A DNA stretch of 64,000 bases from VRUE01 sp963704515 (GCA_963704515.1 OY969913.1:1984001-2048000), one strand, 5' to 3'; counted from the stretch's first letter, positions 33,201 to 41,519 are shown. Notes: generated by a model from the letters alone, not told the origin. Program-made: numbers and translations.

Positions 33201-34574
33201 CTAGTGCCGGCGCACGAAGGCGCGGATCCTGCCCACCGCGGGCGAGCGGAAGGGGAAGTAGAGGCTGGAGACGTGGCCGCGGTTGGGGACGACGTAGAGG
33301 CTCGAGCGAGGGAAGCGGGCCCCGACCTGGTGCGCCTCCGCGACCGAGGTCACGTCGTCGAGCTCTCCGGCCAGGATCAGGGTCGGGAAGCTGGTCGGCG
33401 CGCGCCAGCCGCTCGGCACCGGCGGTTCGAGCCCGCCCGGCGGCGGCGCCGGCCAGGCGAGGCAGTTGGTCAGGTGGGCGGCCGCGGAGAGCACGTACTC
33501 GGCGCGGCCGAAGGGGAAGAAGGCGCGGCCGGGGAGAGCTCGCACCGAGGCGTCGAGCTGGCCGACGCGCTGGGCGAACGGAGCGGCCGCGTCCCAGAGC
33601 AGCGGGTAGTCGTTGCACTCGACCGCGATCTCGAGGCCGTAGGAGAAGTCGCGCGGGTTGCCGTGGCCGAGCGGGCCGGGCGCCAGCAACCGGTCGAGGC
33701 GGCGCGGGTCGCCGCGCAGGTAGCGCCGGTCGGCTTGGTCGAGGCTCAGGTAGGAGCGCGGCGCCAGGGTGCCGGCTTCGAGCAGGAAGCGCAGCAGCGG
33801 GTCGGTCGAGCGGCGCGCCGCATGCAGGCGTCGGACGACCCGCCGGAAGCGTCTCGAGGCATCGCCGGCGCAGTCCGGCGCCCGCCGGCAGGCGCCGTTC
33901 AGCGCCCGCACGCCGGCCGGGTAGAGCGTGCGGTAGTAGGGGTCGTCGGCGGGATAGGGCGAGTCGAGGATCAGGCCGCGCAGGCGCCGCGGGAAGCGCG
34001 CCGCGTAGGCCTGGCCGAGCAGCGTGCCGTAGGAGTCGCCGTAGAGGAGGATGCGCCCGTGGCCCAGAGCCGCCCGCACCGCGTCCATGTCGCGCGCCGC
34101 TTCGGCCGTCGTGTAAGCGGCGTAGGAGGCGCCGAGCCGGTTGGCGCACTGGCCGATCGCGATGTATTCCTGCACCGTGGCCCGCTGCAGGGGCGGGCAA
34201 TCGACTGCGCCCGAGGTGCCGGTGCCGCGCTCGTCGAAGAAGACGAGCTCGCGGCGGCGCAGCAGCGGCGCCAGCGCGGCGCCGACCGAGCGCACGTATT
34301 CCGCCGCGGTCGAGGCGTAGCCGGGTCCGCCGTCGACGGCGAAGATCGTCCCCAGCGAGGGTTGGCGGCGATCGGAGCGCGGCCGCAGGGCAAACCCGAC
34401 GCGCGTCTTGCCAAGGCCCGGATCGGCGCGGCGCAGGGGTACGACGATATGGCCGCAGCGCAGCGGCCGGGCGGCGCCGAGGTCGCAGCGGTGCAGCTGA
34501 GGCGATGCGGCGGCTGGGGCGGGCGCAAGCAGCGCCCCCAGCACCCAAACCGCCGCAAGACCCACGAAGCGCAT
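33201..34574 (-). CDS. Secreted alpha/beta-hydrolase (tripeptidyl/prolyl aminopeptidase-like)
   Basis: Protein of 457 residues. A signal peptide (MRFVGLAAVWVLGALLAPAPAAA) is followed by HIVVPLRRADP, DGGPGYAS, VFFDERGTGTSG, the nucleophile elbow YGDSYGTLLGQ, and a C-terminal TLILAGELDDVTS (Asp) and VVPNRGHVSSL (His). The cap and C-terminal domain with paired Cys (GACRRAPDCAG) fit the SlpD/TAP family of secreted actinobacterial peptidases. ATG at 34574 is chosen because the longer open frame overlaps the P450 gene on the other strand. Confidence 0.9.
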   Translation of the reverse strand: MRFVGLAAVWVLGALLAPAPAAASPQLHRCDLGAARPLRCGHIVVPLRRADPGLGKTRVGFALRPRSDRRQPSLGTIFAVDGGPGYASTAAEYVRSVGAALAPLLRRRELVFFDERGTGTSGAVDCPPLQRATVQEYIAIGQCANRLGASYAAYTTAEAARDMDAVRAALGHGRILLYGDSYGTLLGQAYAARFPRRLRGLILDSPYPADDPYYRTLYPAGVRALNGACRRAPDCAGDASRRFRRVVRRLHAARRSTDPLLRFLLEAGTLAPRSYLSLDQADRRYLRGDPRRLDRLLAPGPLGHGNPRDFSYGLEIAVECNDYPLLWDAAAPFAQRVGQLDASVRALPGRAFFPFGRAEYVLSAAAHLTNCLAWPAPPPGGLEPPVPSGWRAPTSFPTLILAGELDDVTSVAEAHQVGARFPRSSLYVVPNRGHVSSLYFPFRSPAVGRIRAFVRRH

Positions 34575-34640
34575 TCCCCCAATCCTCCCAGCACCCCCGG
34601 CCGTCGGCGGTCGAGGTAAGGGGCGAAAACGGGCGGTGAC

Positions 34641-34670
34641 TTGAAAACTGGCCAGCCAGCCAGTTACTAT
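34641..34670 (+). promoter_or_regulatory. P450 promoter with overlapping dyad operator
   Basis: TTGAAA (34641-34646) and TACTAT (34665-34670) are 18 bases apart, a good -35/-10 pair. Between and overlapping them lies the inverted repeat AACTGGC (34646-34652) N6 GCCAGTT (34659-34665), as expected for a TetR- or MarR-type repressor site. The GTG at 34680 begins 9 bases after the -10, so the transcript is likely leaderless. Confidence 0.65.
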
Positions 34671-34679
34671 GCGCGTCGC

Positions 34680-35945
34680 GTGGGACCGACCGACCAGACC
34701 GCCGCGGCCGAGACGCCGATCGAGGAGCTCAACGTCACCGAGCGCGAGCTCTGGCTCGACGGCCCGCCGCACGAGACCTTCAAGCGACTGCGCCGCGAGT
34801 GTCCGGTCCACTTCACCTCGAAGATCTCCGAATTCCCCGAGTCGGCCGGCTTCTGGTCGGTGACCGCCGCCGACGACGTGCAGGAGGTGAGCCGGGACTG
34901 GCAGACCTACTCCTCCGAACGGGGCGGGATCACGGCGGTCACCGAGGTCTTCCCGCTGGAGCTGATGCGGGCGATGTTCATCGGCATGGACCCGCCCAAG
35001 CACGACCGGATCAAGGCCCTCTTCCAGATGGGCTTCACGCCGAAGCGGATCGCCGCTCACGAGGAGGAGATCCGCGAGATCGTCAGCGGCGTGCTCGACC
35101 GGCTCGCGGGCCGCGAGAGCTGCGACCTGGTCGCCGACGTCGCCCAGCCGGTCGTCGCCCGGGTGATCGGCAGCTTCATGGGCATCCCACCCGAGGACGA
35201 CCGGGTCTGGGCCGAACTGATGAATTCGACCCTGGCTGCCAGCGACCCCGACCTCAACCCGCGCGGCGCCGCCGCCCCGGAGGACATCGAGGCGACGATC
35301 GAGGCCAACGTCGTGAAGATCTTCGAGCGCTGCGGCAAGATGATCGCCGAGCGCCGCGAGAACCCGACCGACGACCTGACCAGCGTGCTCGTCCACGCCG
35401 AGGTCGAAGGCGAGAAGCTCGAGGAACACGAGATCGTGATGGGCTTCTTCCTGCTCGTCGCCGCGGGCAACGACAGCACGCGGGCGACGTACGCGAGCGG
35501 CATGCGGGCGCTGATCGAAGACCCGGCCCAGCGCCGGCTGCTGGTCGACGACCCCTCGCTGATCCCCGGCGCGGTCGAGGAGTCGCTGCGCATGTTCCCC
35601 GCCTTCGCCCACTTCCGCCGCACCGCCACCCGCGACGCGACGCTGGGCGGCCAGGCGATCAAGGAGGGCGACAAGGTGGTGATGTGGTACGCCTCGTCCA
35701 ACCGCGACGAGACGCGCTACGAGGACGCCGACCGCTTCGACGTCCTGCGCAACCCCGAGCACCAGGCCTTCGGCGCCGGCGGCCGCCACTTCTGCCTCGG
35801 CACCGCCCTCGCCCGACTCGAGCTGAAGATCCTCTTCGAGGAGACCCTCGCCCGTTACCCGGCGATGGAGCTCGCCGGCCGGCCGAAGTTCACCGAGTCG
35901 GCCTTCCTCAACCAGCTGAAGACACTGCCCGTGCGGCTGGCGTAA
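34680..35945 (+). CDS. Cytochrome P450
   Basis: Soluble bacterial P450 of about 421 residues. The I-helix oxygen-activation motif AAGNDST, the ExxR motif in EESLRMF, and the heme-cysteine loop FGAGGRHFCLGTALARLE are intact. The family inserts oxygen into small organic substrates with electrons from a ferredoxin, none of which is encoded nearby. GTG at 34680 is preferred: it sits just behind a promoter (34641-34670), whereas TTG at 34641 would lie inside the -35 element. The substrate is unknown. Confidence 0.93.
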   Translation: MGPTDQTAAAETPIEELNVTERELWLDGPPHETFKRLRRECPVHFTSKISEFPESAGFWSVTAADDVQEVSRDWQTYSSERGGITAVTEVFPLELMRAMFIGMDPPKHDRIKALFQMGFTPKRIAAHEEEIREIVSGVLDRLAGRESCDLVADVAQPVVARVIGSFMGIPPEDDRVWAELMNSTLAASDPDLNPRGAAAPEDIEATIEANVVKIFERCGKMIAERRENPTDDLTSVLVHAEVEGEKLEEHEIVMGFFLLVAAGNDSTRATYASGMRALIEDPAQRRLLVDDPSLIPGAVEESLRMFPAFAHFRRTATRDATLGGQAIKEGDKVVMWYASSNRDETRYEDADRFDVLRNPEHQAFGAGGRHFCLGTALARLELKILFEETLARYPAMELAGRPKFTESAFLNQLKTLPVRLA

Positions 35946-36037
35946 GCGCCGCCCCGGCCGCAACCTTTTACAAAGCGGCGGTTTGAGCAGTGCGAACCAG
36001 CCTGGGCAGGGGCCCTGGCGCACACCAAGGAGGATTC

Positions 36038-37055
36038 ATGGGGAGACAGAGGAGAAAACGGCAACGGCTTGGCGCCGTCGCCGCGGGCGCGGTCGGCGCG
36101 CTGGCGCTGCTTTCCGGCCCGGCGGCGCAGGCCTCGACGGTGACCGTCGGAAGCGTGTTGCCTCCGGGCTCGGTGGCGACTGAATTCGGCCAGGTGCAGA
36201 CGCTCTTCAACACCGCGCTGCCGGAGAACGGCGCGAACCTGGCCTCGCCGGTGAGCGGCGCGATCGTGCGCTGGCGCATGCAGGACGCCGAAGGCGGTCC
36301 CTTCCGCCTGCGCGTGCTGCGGCCCAACGGATCCGGCGCATATACGGCGGTGGGAACCAGCAATCCGGCGACGCCGGCCGGGAGCGGGGTGCAGACCTTC
36401 ACCGCGAACCTGCCGGGTCAAGGCGGGTGACCTGATCGGCGTCGACCCGAGCAACGCGACCGACAAGCTGGCCGTCGCCGAAGCGGCCGGCGCCAGCTAC
36501 GGATTCGTCTTCCCTCCCCCCTTCGACAACGCGACCGTCGCGCCCAGCGGCTCGGTTGCCGGCAAGGAGATCCTGCTCAGCGCCGAAGTGCAGCCGGCGC
36601 CAACCGTCACCTCCCTCAAACCGGAATTCGGTCCGGTCGGCGGCGGCACGAAGGTGACGATCTCGGGTACCGATCTGACCGCCGTCAGCGCGGTTCAGTT
36701 CGGTGAAGTCCCGGCCACCGGGTTCACGGTCGAATCGGAATCCAAGATCGCCGCTATCGCGCCACCGAGCGCGGCGGTTGGCGCGGTCGACGTGACCGTG
36801 ACGACGCTCGCCGGCACCAGCGCGACGAGCAGCTCCGATGTCTTCGATTACGAAGGCTGCACGGTGCCGAAGCTGAAGGGCAAGAACCTGCGGTCGGCGC
36901 GGAGAACCCTCGGCCGCGCCCGCTGCAAGCTCGGCAAGATCACCCGCCGCAAGGTGCGGAAGGCCAAGTGGCGCGGCAAGGTGCTCGTCCAGCACCCCAA
37001 GCCAGGCCTGGTCCGCCCGTCGGCCACCAAGGTGAACGTGGTGATCGGCAAGTAG
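36038..37055 (+). CDS. Secreted IPT/TIG and PASTA-like protein, apparent frameshift near 36416
   Basis: ATG at 36038 follows a strong AAGGAGG (36027-36033). The signal peptide is MGRQRRKRQRLGAVAAGAVG and on to PAAQA. The first frame ends at TGA 36428-36430 after TANLPGQGG. In the next frame the sequence continues PVKAGDLIGVDPSNATDKL and runs to 37055. Removing one G from CCGGG (about 36413-36417) restores one protein of about 338 residues. The later part has an IPT/TIG domain (VTSLKPEFGPVGGGTKVTI) and a C-terminal PASTA-like segment (TVPKLKGKNLRSARRTL, VNVVIGK). Likely a surface protein. Either a real lesion or a sequence error. Confidence 0.8.
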
Positions 37056-37067
37056 CCTGCCGCCTCC

Positions 37068-38321
37068 ATGACCCGACGTGCGACAGCCACCCTCGCGATC
37101 CTGGCCGGGCTGGCGCTGCTTACAGCGCCCGCGGCCGGGGCCGCGGGTGGCGTCGCGCCCGGGCAGGCGCTCGGCGGCGCCGACCCGAGCCCGACCACGG
37201 TCGGCTTCTGGGCGGGCGAGACGGTGCCGGGAACCGATTGGCACGATCCGGCGACCTACTGGAACCGGCGCAGCCTGCGGCTCTACACGCCGGAGCTCTG
37301 GCAGGTGCTGCGCCGCTACAAGGTGCCGCTCTACTTCAACCTGCGCTACGAGCGGGACTTCGGGCCGGTCCCGCCCGGCGAGCCGCACTACAACGACGCT
37401 CTGCCGGTGATCCGCACCGCCAACCGACTAGGCGTGCCGGTCTGGGGTTGGGTGCTGGTTCCCTACTCCGACGGCTACTGGGCCTGGGAGGGCAACGCGG
37501 CCGAGCAGTTCGCCGCGGTGAAATCGCTAACCGCCTGGGCGCGGGAAAAGCACGTGAAGCTGGAAGGCCTCGCCCTCGACCCCGAGCCGCCGCTCAACTT
37601 CCCCTTCCAGGCGACCGCGGTGACGATGGGTGGCGACGGCCCCGAACTGCCTTCGCTCTTCCAGCAGACGATCGACCCGGCCTCGCAGTGCGCCGCCTGG
37701 CGGGAGTACGCCCGCATCCCCCGCTGGGGCGCGGCGCACGGCGTCCCGGTCGCCGCGGCGCCGATCGCGGCGACGCTTGACGACGTGCGGGACCACAGCC
37801 TCTCGCTGCAGGACGCGGGCCAGTTCATCGTCCCCGAAGCGCCCTGGGCCGAGCTCTTCTTCCAGGCCTACCGCAGCGTCTTCAAATACTTCGCCGGATA
37901 CGACCCGGGACCGGGCATCGTCTCCTCCTACCTGCGCTCCGCCCGCCACCAATTCGGCGAAGTCGGGCAGATCAGCCTCGGCAGCGCCGGCCGCGGCGGA
38001 TACCGCCGCCTCAGCCCGCTGCTGCGCGACGTCCGCATCGCCGCGACGCTGGGCGCGCGGGACGTGCCGATCTACTCGCTCGAGCGCACCCTTCGGTCGT
38101 ACGGTGGGCCGAACGCAATCGTCCGCCTGGTCCAGGCGGCGCGCCACCCCTTCGCCGGCCCCCGCGCCAGCAAGGCCGCGGCGCCAACTCCGGCCGCCAC
38201 CGCCCTGCGTACGGCGGTTCGCCAGGCCGACGCGGAGGCAACCGCTGCCGACCCAACCCTCACCGCCGCCCGCGGCGCCCCCCAAGCGCCCAACGCCTGG
38301 CCCGGCGGCTGCGGCCACTAG
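37068..38321 (+). CDS. Secreted TIM-barrel-like protein of unknown function
   Basis: Protein of 417 residues starting 12 bases after the previous stop. A signal peptide (ATLAILAGLALLTAPAAGAA) is followed by alternating segments suggestive of a glycosidase-like barrel: TVGFWAGETVPGTDW, KVPLYFNLRYERD, LGVPVWGWVLVPY, VKLEGLALDPEPPL, VPVAAAPIAAT, GQFIVPEAPW. Acidic residues at strand ends (LALDPEP, VPEAPW) could be catalytic, but no GH family is recognised. The C-terminal 60 residues are Ala/Pro-rich. Confidence 0.75.
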   Translation: MTRRATATLAILAGLALLTAPAAGAAGGVAPGQALGGADPSPTTVGFWAGETVPGTDWHDPATYWNRRSLRLYTPELWQVLRRYKVPLYFNLRYERDFGPVPPGEPHYNDALPVIRTANRLGVPVWGWVLVPYSDGYWAWEGNAAEQFAAVKSLTAWAREKHVKLEGLALDPEPPLNFPFQATAVTMGGDGPELPSLFQQTIDPASQCAAWREYARIPRWGAAHGVPVAAAPIAATLDDVRDHSLSLQDAGQFIVPEAPWAELFFQAYRSVFKYFAGYDPGPGIVSSYLRSARHQFGEVGQISLGSAGRGGYRRLSPLLRDVRIAATLGARDVPIYSLERTLRSYGGPNAIVRLVQAARHPFAGPRASKAAAPTPAATALRTAVRQADAEATAADPTLTAARGAPQAPNAWPGGCGH

Positions 38322-38332
38322 CTCAAGTCGAA

Positions 38333-38395
38333 CCGGATATCCGGGACGTGCCGTCCCCCAGGTACCGCCCGTGACCGCTTGGGGACGGCACGTCC
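38333..38395. repeat. Palindrome and 15-bp hairpin in convergent intergenic space
   Basis: CCGGATATCCGG at 38333-38344 is a perfect 12-base palindrome. It abuts an inverted repeat with perfect 15-base arms, 38344-38358 and 38381-38395 (GGACGTGCCGTCCCC and its complement), around a 22-base loop. It fills the 80-base gap between two convergent genes. The GTGCCGTCCCC core recalls REP-like elements mobilised by RAYT transposases. It may also act as a bidirectional terminator, though it has no T-run. Confidence 0.7.
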
Positions 38396-38401
38396 ACGGG
38401 A

Positions 38402-38749
38402 TCAGAGCCCGAGACCGCCGACCCCGTCCTCGTTCCAGCCGAGGTGGTGGGCGAGCTCGTGCCGCAGCGTGCGCTCCACCTGCCGCGCGAGCAATTCGCG
38501 GTCGTGCCCGAAGTCGCGTTCCAGCGTGTCGCGGTAGATCACTATCCGGTCCTCGTAGCGTTCCCGCGCCACCCCGTCGCCGAAGTACTGCCCGTAGGCA
38601 TGCACCTCTGCCCCCAGGTCCGAGACGACCACCGCGACCTTGGCCAGCACGTCCTGGAATTCGTCCGGCAGCCGATCGATCGCGTCGGCGACCAGCGACT
38701 CGAACTCACCAGCATCGGGCTGCGCGGACACCCCTCCACGGTAGGCCAA
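38402..38749 (-). CDS. Zincin-like metallopeptidase family protein (HExxH)
   Basis: Protein of about 115 residues of the small actinobacterial zincin-like family. It has FESLVADAIDRLPDEF near the start, VVVSDL, GQYFG, RIVIYRDTLER, and the C-terminal zinc site RTLRHELAHHLGWNEDGV with both histidines and the glutamate intact. Peptidase activity has not generally been shown for this family. It is a core-genome gene next to the insertion region. Confidence 0.88.
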   Translation of the reverse strand: MAYRGGVSAQPDAGEFESLVADAIDRLPDEFQDVLAKVAVVVSDLGAEVHAYGQYFGDGVARERYEDRIVIYRDTLERDFGHDRELLARQVERTLRHELAHHLGWNEDGVGGLGL

Positions 38750-38777
38750 GATCTACTCCGCCGGTAGCAGCCCAAAG

Positions 38778-39180
38778 GTCGCCACCCTCACGGGACTGAG
38801 CAGCTTCAGCGTCCGAGACACCCTTCCCGGAGCCGACCTCGTCAAGCAGGGTGCCGAAGACCTGGACGGCGGACATGAATCGGCCGAGGCGCTGCTCGTC
38901 TCGATTGGCGCTCCACGACTGCGGTCGGTCGGCGTCGAGTTGTCGTCGACGATCTCCTCCCCCGAGCACAAGCTCTACCTGCTCCTTGCGCGCGAAAAGG
39001 GCGATGCCGCTCACTCCGCCTATAACGCCGCCGCGTTTATCTCACCGGCGGCGCGACCGCGGTGCTCCACGGCTGGCGGGACACGACCATCGACGTCGAC
39101 ATCAGGCTCTCGGAGCAAGCGGGGCGGGAAGGACTCGAACCTTCTACCGACGGATATGAGTCGGGCCGGAAGCCGTCTAT
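38778..39180 (+). pseudogene. Truncated remnant of a paired hypothetical/nucleotidyltransferase-like locus
   Basis: In one frame, ADLVKQGAEDLDGGHESAEA, LLVSIGAPRLRSVGVEL and SPEHKLYLLLAREKGDAAHS read like the middle of a conserved protein but lack a start and a natural end (38778-~39037). In another frame, from ~39031, RRVYLTGGATAVLHGWRDTT and IDVDIRLSE look like the core of a DUF6036-type nucleotidyltransferase-like protein, lacking its N-terminus and running into attachment-site sequence at 39121. The two pieces appear to be a gene pair joined by deletion and cut by an insertion. Family recognition is from memory and unverified. Confidence 0.5.
39121..39162. other. Degenerate attachment site (tRNA 3'-end copy) of an older insertion
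   Basis: These 42 bases match the 3' part of the CAT tRNA at 59609-59682 with one substitution (CTTCT for CTTCG) and one missing T (GATATG for GATTATG). The same sequence occurs perfectly at 40516-40560. Repeated arm-type sequences lie at 39246-39268, the same distance as at the second site. It marks the outer end of an older, decayed element. Confidence 0.85.
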
Positions 39181-39245
39181 AGAGCTGAACCTGGCCTGAG
39201 GGAGCGAATGAGGTCCAAGGAGTTCAGCTGAATTCGGTGGAGTCG

Positions 39246-39268
39246 GGGACCAATTTCGGGACCAAGTT
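39246..39268. repeat. Arm-type repeats of the older element
   Basis: GGGACCAATTT (39246-39256) and GGGACCAAGTT (39258-39268) are near-direct repeats with a 12-base period. They start 84 bases after the end of the att core, as do GGGACAAAGTT repeats at 40644-40666. This spacing and the shared GGTGGAGTCGGGGA lead-in suggest integrase binding sites. Confidence 0.65.
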
Positions 39269-39412
39269 TTCGAGGCCCTCGGAAAAGTTTGGGACGGACG
39301 CTTTCCAGCTTCCCCCGGGCGCTGGGAGCCTGACGCCCTGCTACTCTGCATGCACGTACTCTGGTTGCTTCGGGAGCCGGAGGGGGGCCGCCGCAAGGCG
39401 GCCTCACTTTTT

Positions 39413-40051
39413 CTAGGACGACCAGTCGGCGGGTCGGCTGATTGCACCGCCGTCCGTCTCCACCGTCGCCGGGAGCTGGCATTCGAGCAGGGTCGCCTCG
39501 TGAACGGGCCGGTAGAAGCTCGCCTCCACGGCACGTCCGAGTCGCGGGCTGCACCGCGGGCTTGCGACGCCGAGCGTCCGACCGAGTGCGCTGCCGACGA
39601 CCCGCAGCGGCTCCTTGAGGTCGTAGTCGTCAGAAACGACGACAGCGACCTCGGCGTCCTCGCGGAAGGCGTCGAGCAGCAGGTGGGTGGCGAGGTTTAC
39701 GTCGGAGCCCTTCTCCTCCGTTCGCAGAACCTCGACGATCTCCGGCGCGTGGGCCGGTGAAGACGCCAGAGGCAACCGGGCTGGTTTGGTCTGAAAGTAG
39801 CCCTCGTGAACCGAGACCTCCGGCAGTGACGCTACGGCGCGCAGGTAGGTGTCCTGGCGCTGTGGGAGGTGAGGATCGACCGCTCGCCCGCCCACCCGAG
39901 CCGTGACGTAGCGGACGCGATGCAACTCCTGATCGGGGAGCAACAGGGCTCGGCCGAAGGCCGCGAGGTCGAGCCACTTGAGGTACGGCCGGCCCTTGAG
40001 CGCCCCGTAGAAGAGGTTGAAGCCGTCGATGTAGACGTTTGCGCTTTGCAT
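39413..40051 (-). CDS. NYN-domain (PIN-like) putative RNase
   Basis: Protein of about 212 residues. It has the NYN/LabA signature: NVYIDGFNLFYGALKG near the start with an acidic residue, GSDVNLATHLLLDAF in the middle, and VAVVVSDDYDLKEPL towards the end. These supply the Asp residues of a PIN-like metal-dependent nuclease. ATG at 40051 (MQSANVYIDG) is preferred; GTG at 40063 is possible. It lies in the 1.4-kb remnant between two attachment sites. Such proteins occur in RNA-processing and in defence or toxin settings. Confidence 0.82.
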   Translation of the reverse strand: MQSANVYIDGFNLFYGALKGRPYLKWLDLAAFGRALLLPDQELHRVRYVTARVGGRAVDPHLPQRQDTYLRAVASLPEVSVHEGYFQTKPARLPLASSPAHAPEIVEVLRTEEKGSDVNLATHLLLDAFREDAEVAVVVSDDYDLKEPLRVVGSALGRTLGVASPRCSPRLGRAVEASFYRPVHEATLLECQLPATVETDGGAISRPADWSS

Positions 40052-40153
40052 CTGGCCGGGCACTCTGTCGCACCTGGCGCCGCTACGTCTCCAGGCCGGA
40101 CTGGCAACATGACCGTAGGACGAACGTCATCTCGGAAAAGCGACAATCGCGTC

Positions 40154-40510
40154 ATGGAGAATTTAGGTCGCAACAAGAACACGCCAGGCACGGACGTCGC
40201 CTTTGATCTCCTGAGCGAAATCGCGGTTGACGCGGATCGAGCCGAACGCTACCCGGACGGGATCGTGCTGATCCCCGCCGATTCGCCCGACGCTTTCGTG
40301 TTGCTGTCGCGGGCCATAGGCAGCCGTAGGCCGGTTGCCCTTGTCTATCCAGGGGGTCGCGAGATCATCGCCGCGCCCCGAGGCGGGCCGCTCGCATTCT
40401 TCAAGCGTCTTCTGACCCAGCGCCCAACGCCCGGAGATGGTCAGCTCGCCGTTCCGCTGCCCGCTGACTATCGAGTCGAGATCAAGAGCCAGCAGACGCT
40501 CACGGCCTAA
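40154..40510 (+). CDS. Hypothetical protein in the older element remnant
   Basis: Protein of about 118 residues (MENLGRNKNTPGT); ATG at 40109 gives 133. The middle part DGIVLIPADSPDAFVLLSRAI, RPVALVYPGGREIIAAP has alternating strand-like segments. Its stop lies 6 bases before the att site at 40516, so its end may have been set by the insertion. Transcribed divergently from the NYN gene. No family recognised. Confidence 0.6.
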   Translation: MENLGRNKNTPGTDVAFDLLSEIAVDADRAERYPDGIVLIPADSPDAFVLLSRAIGSRRPVALVYPGGREIIAAPRGGPLAFFKRLLTQRPTPGDGQLAVPLPADYRVEIKSQQTLTA

Positions 40511-40515
40511 GCGGA

Positions 40516-40560
40516 ATGGGGCGGGAAGGACTCGAACCTTCGACCGACGGATTATGAGTC
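40516..40560. other. attL of the integrative element (45-bp tRNA-derived repeat)
   Basis: Identical over 45 bases to 59608-59652, covering the tRNA from the anticodon (CAT read on the minus strand) to the 3' end. The copy here lacks the 5' half of the tRNA, so it is not a functional gene. It is the junction produced by integration into the tRNA, and also the inner end of the older remnant. Confidence 0.92.
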
Positions 40561-40643
40561 GCCCGCAAACGGCTCTAGCAAGCCAAATTTGGCCTGTTAG
40601 AGCGAAGGGATCCTGAGGAGTTTCGCGGAGATCGGTGGAGTCG

Positions 40644-40666
40644 GGGACAAAGTTCGGGACAAAGTT
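40644..40666. repeat. Arm-type direct repeats at the left end
   Basis: GGGACAAAGTT occurs at 40644-40654 and 40656-40666, 12 bases apart. Related repeats GGGACAAATT / GGGACAAAGTT occur at 59532-59553 beside the integrase. Likely integrase arm-binding sites. The rest of 40561-40803 holds no gene that can be supported; TATCCT at 40792-40797 could be a -10 for the gene at 40804. Confidence 0.65.
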
Positions 40667-40803
40667 TTGGCGCCTGTCCCTCCGGCCGTATCTTGATAGG
40701 ACGGCTCCGGGTATTTGTCAGCTTGCCTCTCCCCTTCGCCTGCGGTTTGACGTGAAGACTTACCCGTCAGATAGCCCCAGCCCGAGCACCATATCCTGAC
40801 CCG

Positions 40804-41460
40804 ATGGGGGTCGAGACAGTCCTGATCGGTGCACTGCAGCTGCTGGCATCGCTTGTGCGCTCAGTCCTAGATGGGCTTCGCGGGCGGCGGCGGTCGGCAG
40901 CCGGGCGTTTGGCCCACGTGCTGGCAATGAAACGAGAGGTGAACGCGCATCTCTGGGGGCTGTTGGCGGAGACCAACGGCGATGCGATCATCTGTGAGCT
41001 GCGGCGCAAGGACAGCTATCCCGAGGTCGACGAAAGTCTGCGCTCGACCTCGCGCTGGTTCAAGGTCGAGCTGAAGGGGACCTACCACGCCGGAATCGAG
41101 GTGTTCACCTCGATTCAGAACGTGGTGGTCGAGGACGGGGTGGCACGACCGGCGGCGATGGATGTGCCGGACTCCGAGGCCGTGCACGTCGTCGGGCGGA
41201 TCCCGTACGAGGCGATCGAAGGGGTCGACTGGGATGGGGATGAGTACCACGGCTTTACCCACATCTACTGCCGCTTCCGGATCGGCAGACGGCGCGGGCC
41301 GTTCGCCGAGACCGTCCTGTATGAGACGGACCCGCGGGTAATGAGCGACGGCCGCAAGCACTACGAACGGCTCGACGGGGTGAAGTGGAAGCCGAAGCGG
41401 CGGGGGCTGGTGCGGCGCTTCCGAGACCGGCGCGCGCTGCGCAAGATGGACAGGAACTAG
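40804..41460 (+). CDS. Hypothetical protein, first gene of unrecognised cargo set
   Basis: Protein of 218 residues. A weakly hydrophobic N-terminus (TVLIGALQLLASLVRSVLDGL) is followed by basic RGRRRSAAGR, then a beta-rich middle (WFKVELKGTYHAGIEVFTS, IQNVVVEDGVARP, HVVGRIPYEAIEGVDWDG, DEYHGFTHIYCRFR) and a very basic C-terminus (KWKPKRRGLVRRFRDRRALRK). It starts just after a possible -10 hexamer (TATCCT, 40792-40797). Genes at 41520 and 41962 follow closely on the same strand. No family is recognised. Confidence 0.7.
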   Translation: MGVETVLIGALQLLASLVRSVLDGLRGRRRSAAGRLAHVLAMKREVNAHLWGLLAETNGDAIICELRRKDSYPEVDESLRSTSRWFKVELKGTYHAGIEVFTSIQNVVVEDGVARPAAMDVPDSEAVHVVGRIPYEAIEGVDWDGDEYHGFTHIYCRFRIGRRRGPFAETVLYETDPRVMSDGRKHYERLDGVKWKPKRRGLVRRFRDRRALRKMDRN

Positions 41461-41519
41461 GGCCAGTTCGTTTGGCAGCCGGGCGCTGGCGGGCCGGCGC
41501 CGGGTGGTTGAATAAGCGC

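Noticed and set aside
34575..36023. Upstream extension of the alpha/beta-hydrolase frame
   Set aside because: Runs antisense through the P450 gene and lacks protein-like composition; the signal peptide begins at 34574.
39121..39162. Third tRNA gene
   Set aside because: Only the 3' part, with a substitution and a deletion; no matching acceptor 5' strand.
40516..40560. Second tRNA gene at the left boundary
   Set aside because: Only the anticodon-to-3' part is present; the 5' half does not match, so it is an att copy, not a tRNA gene.
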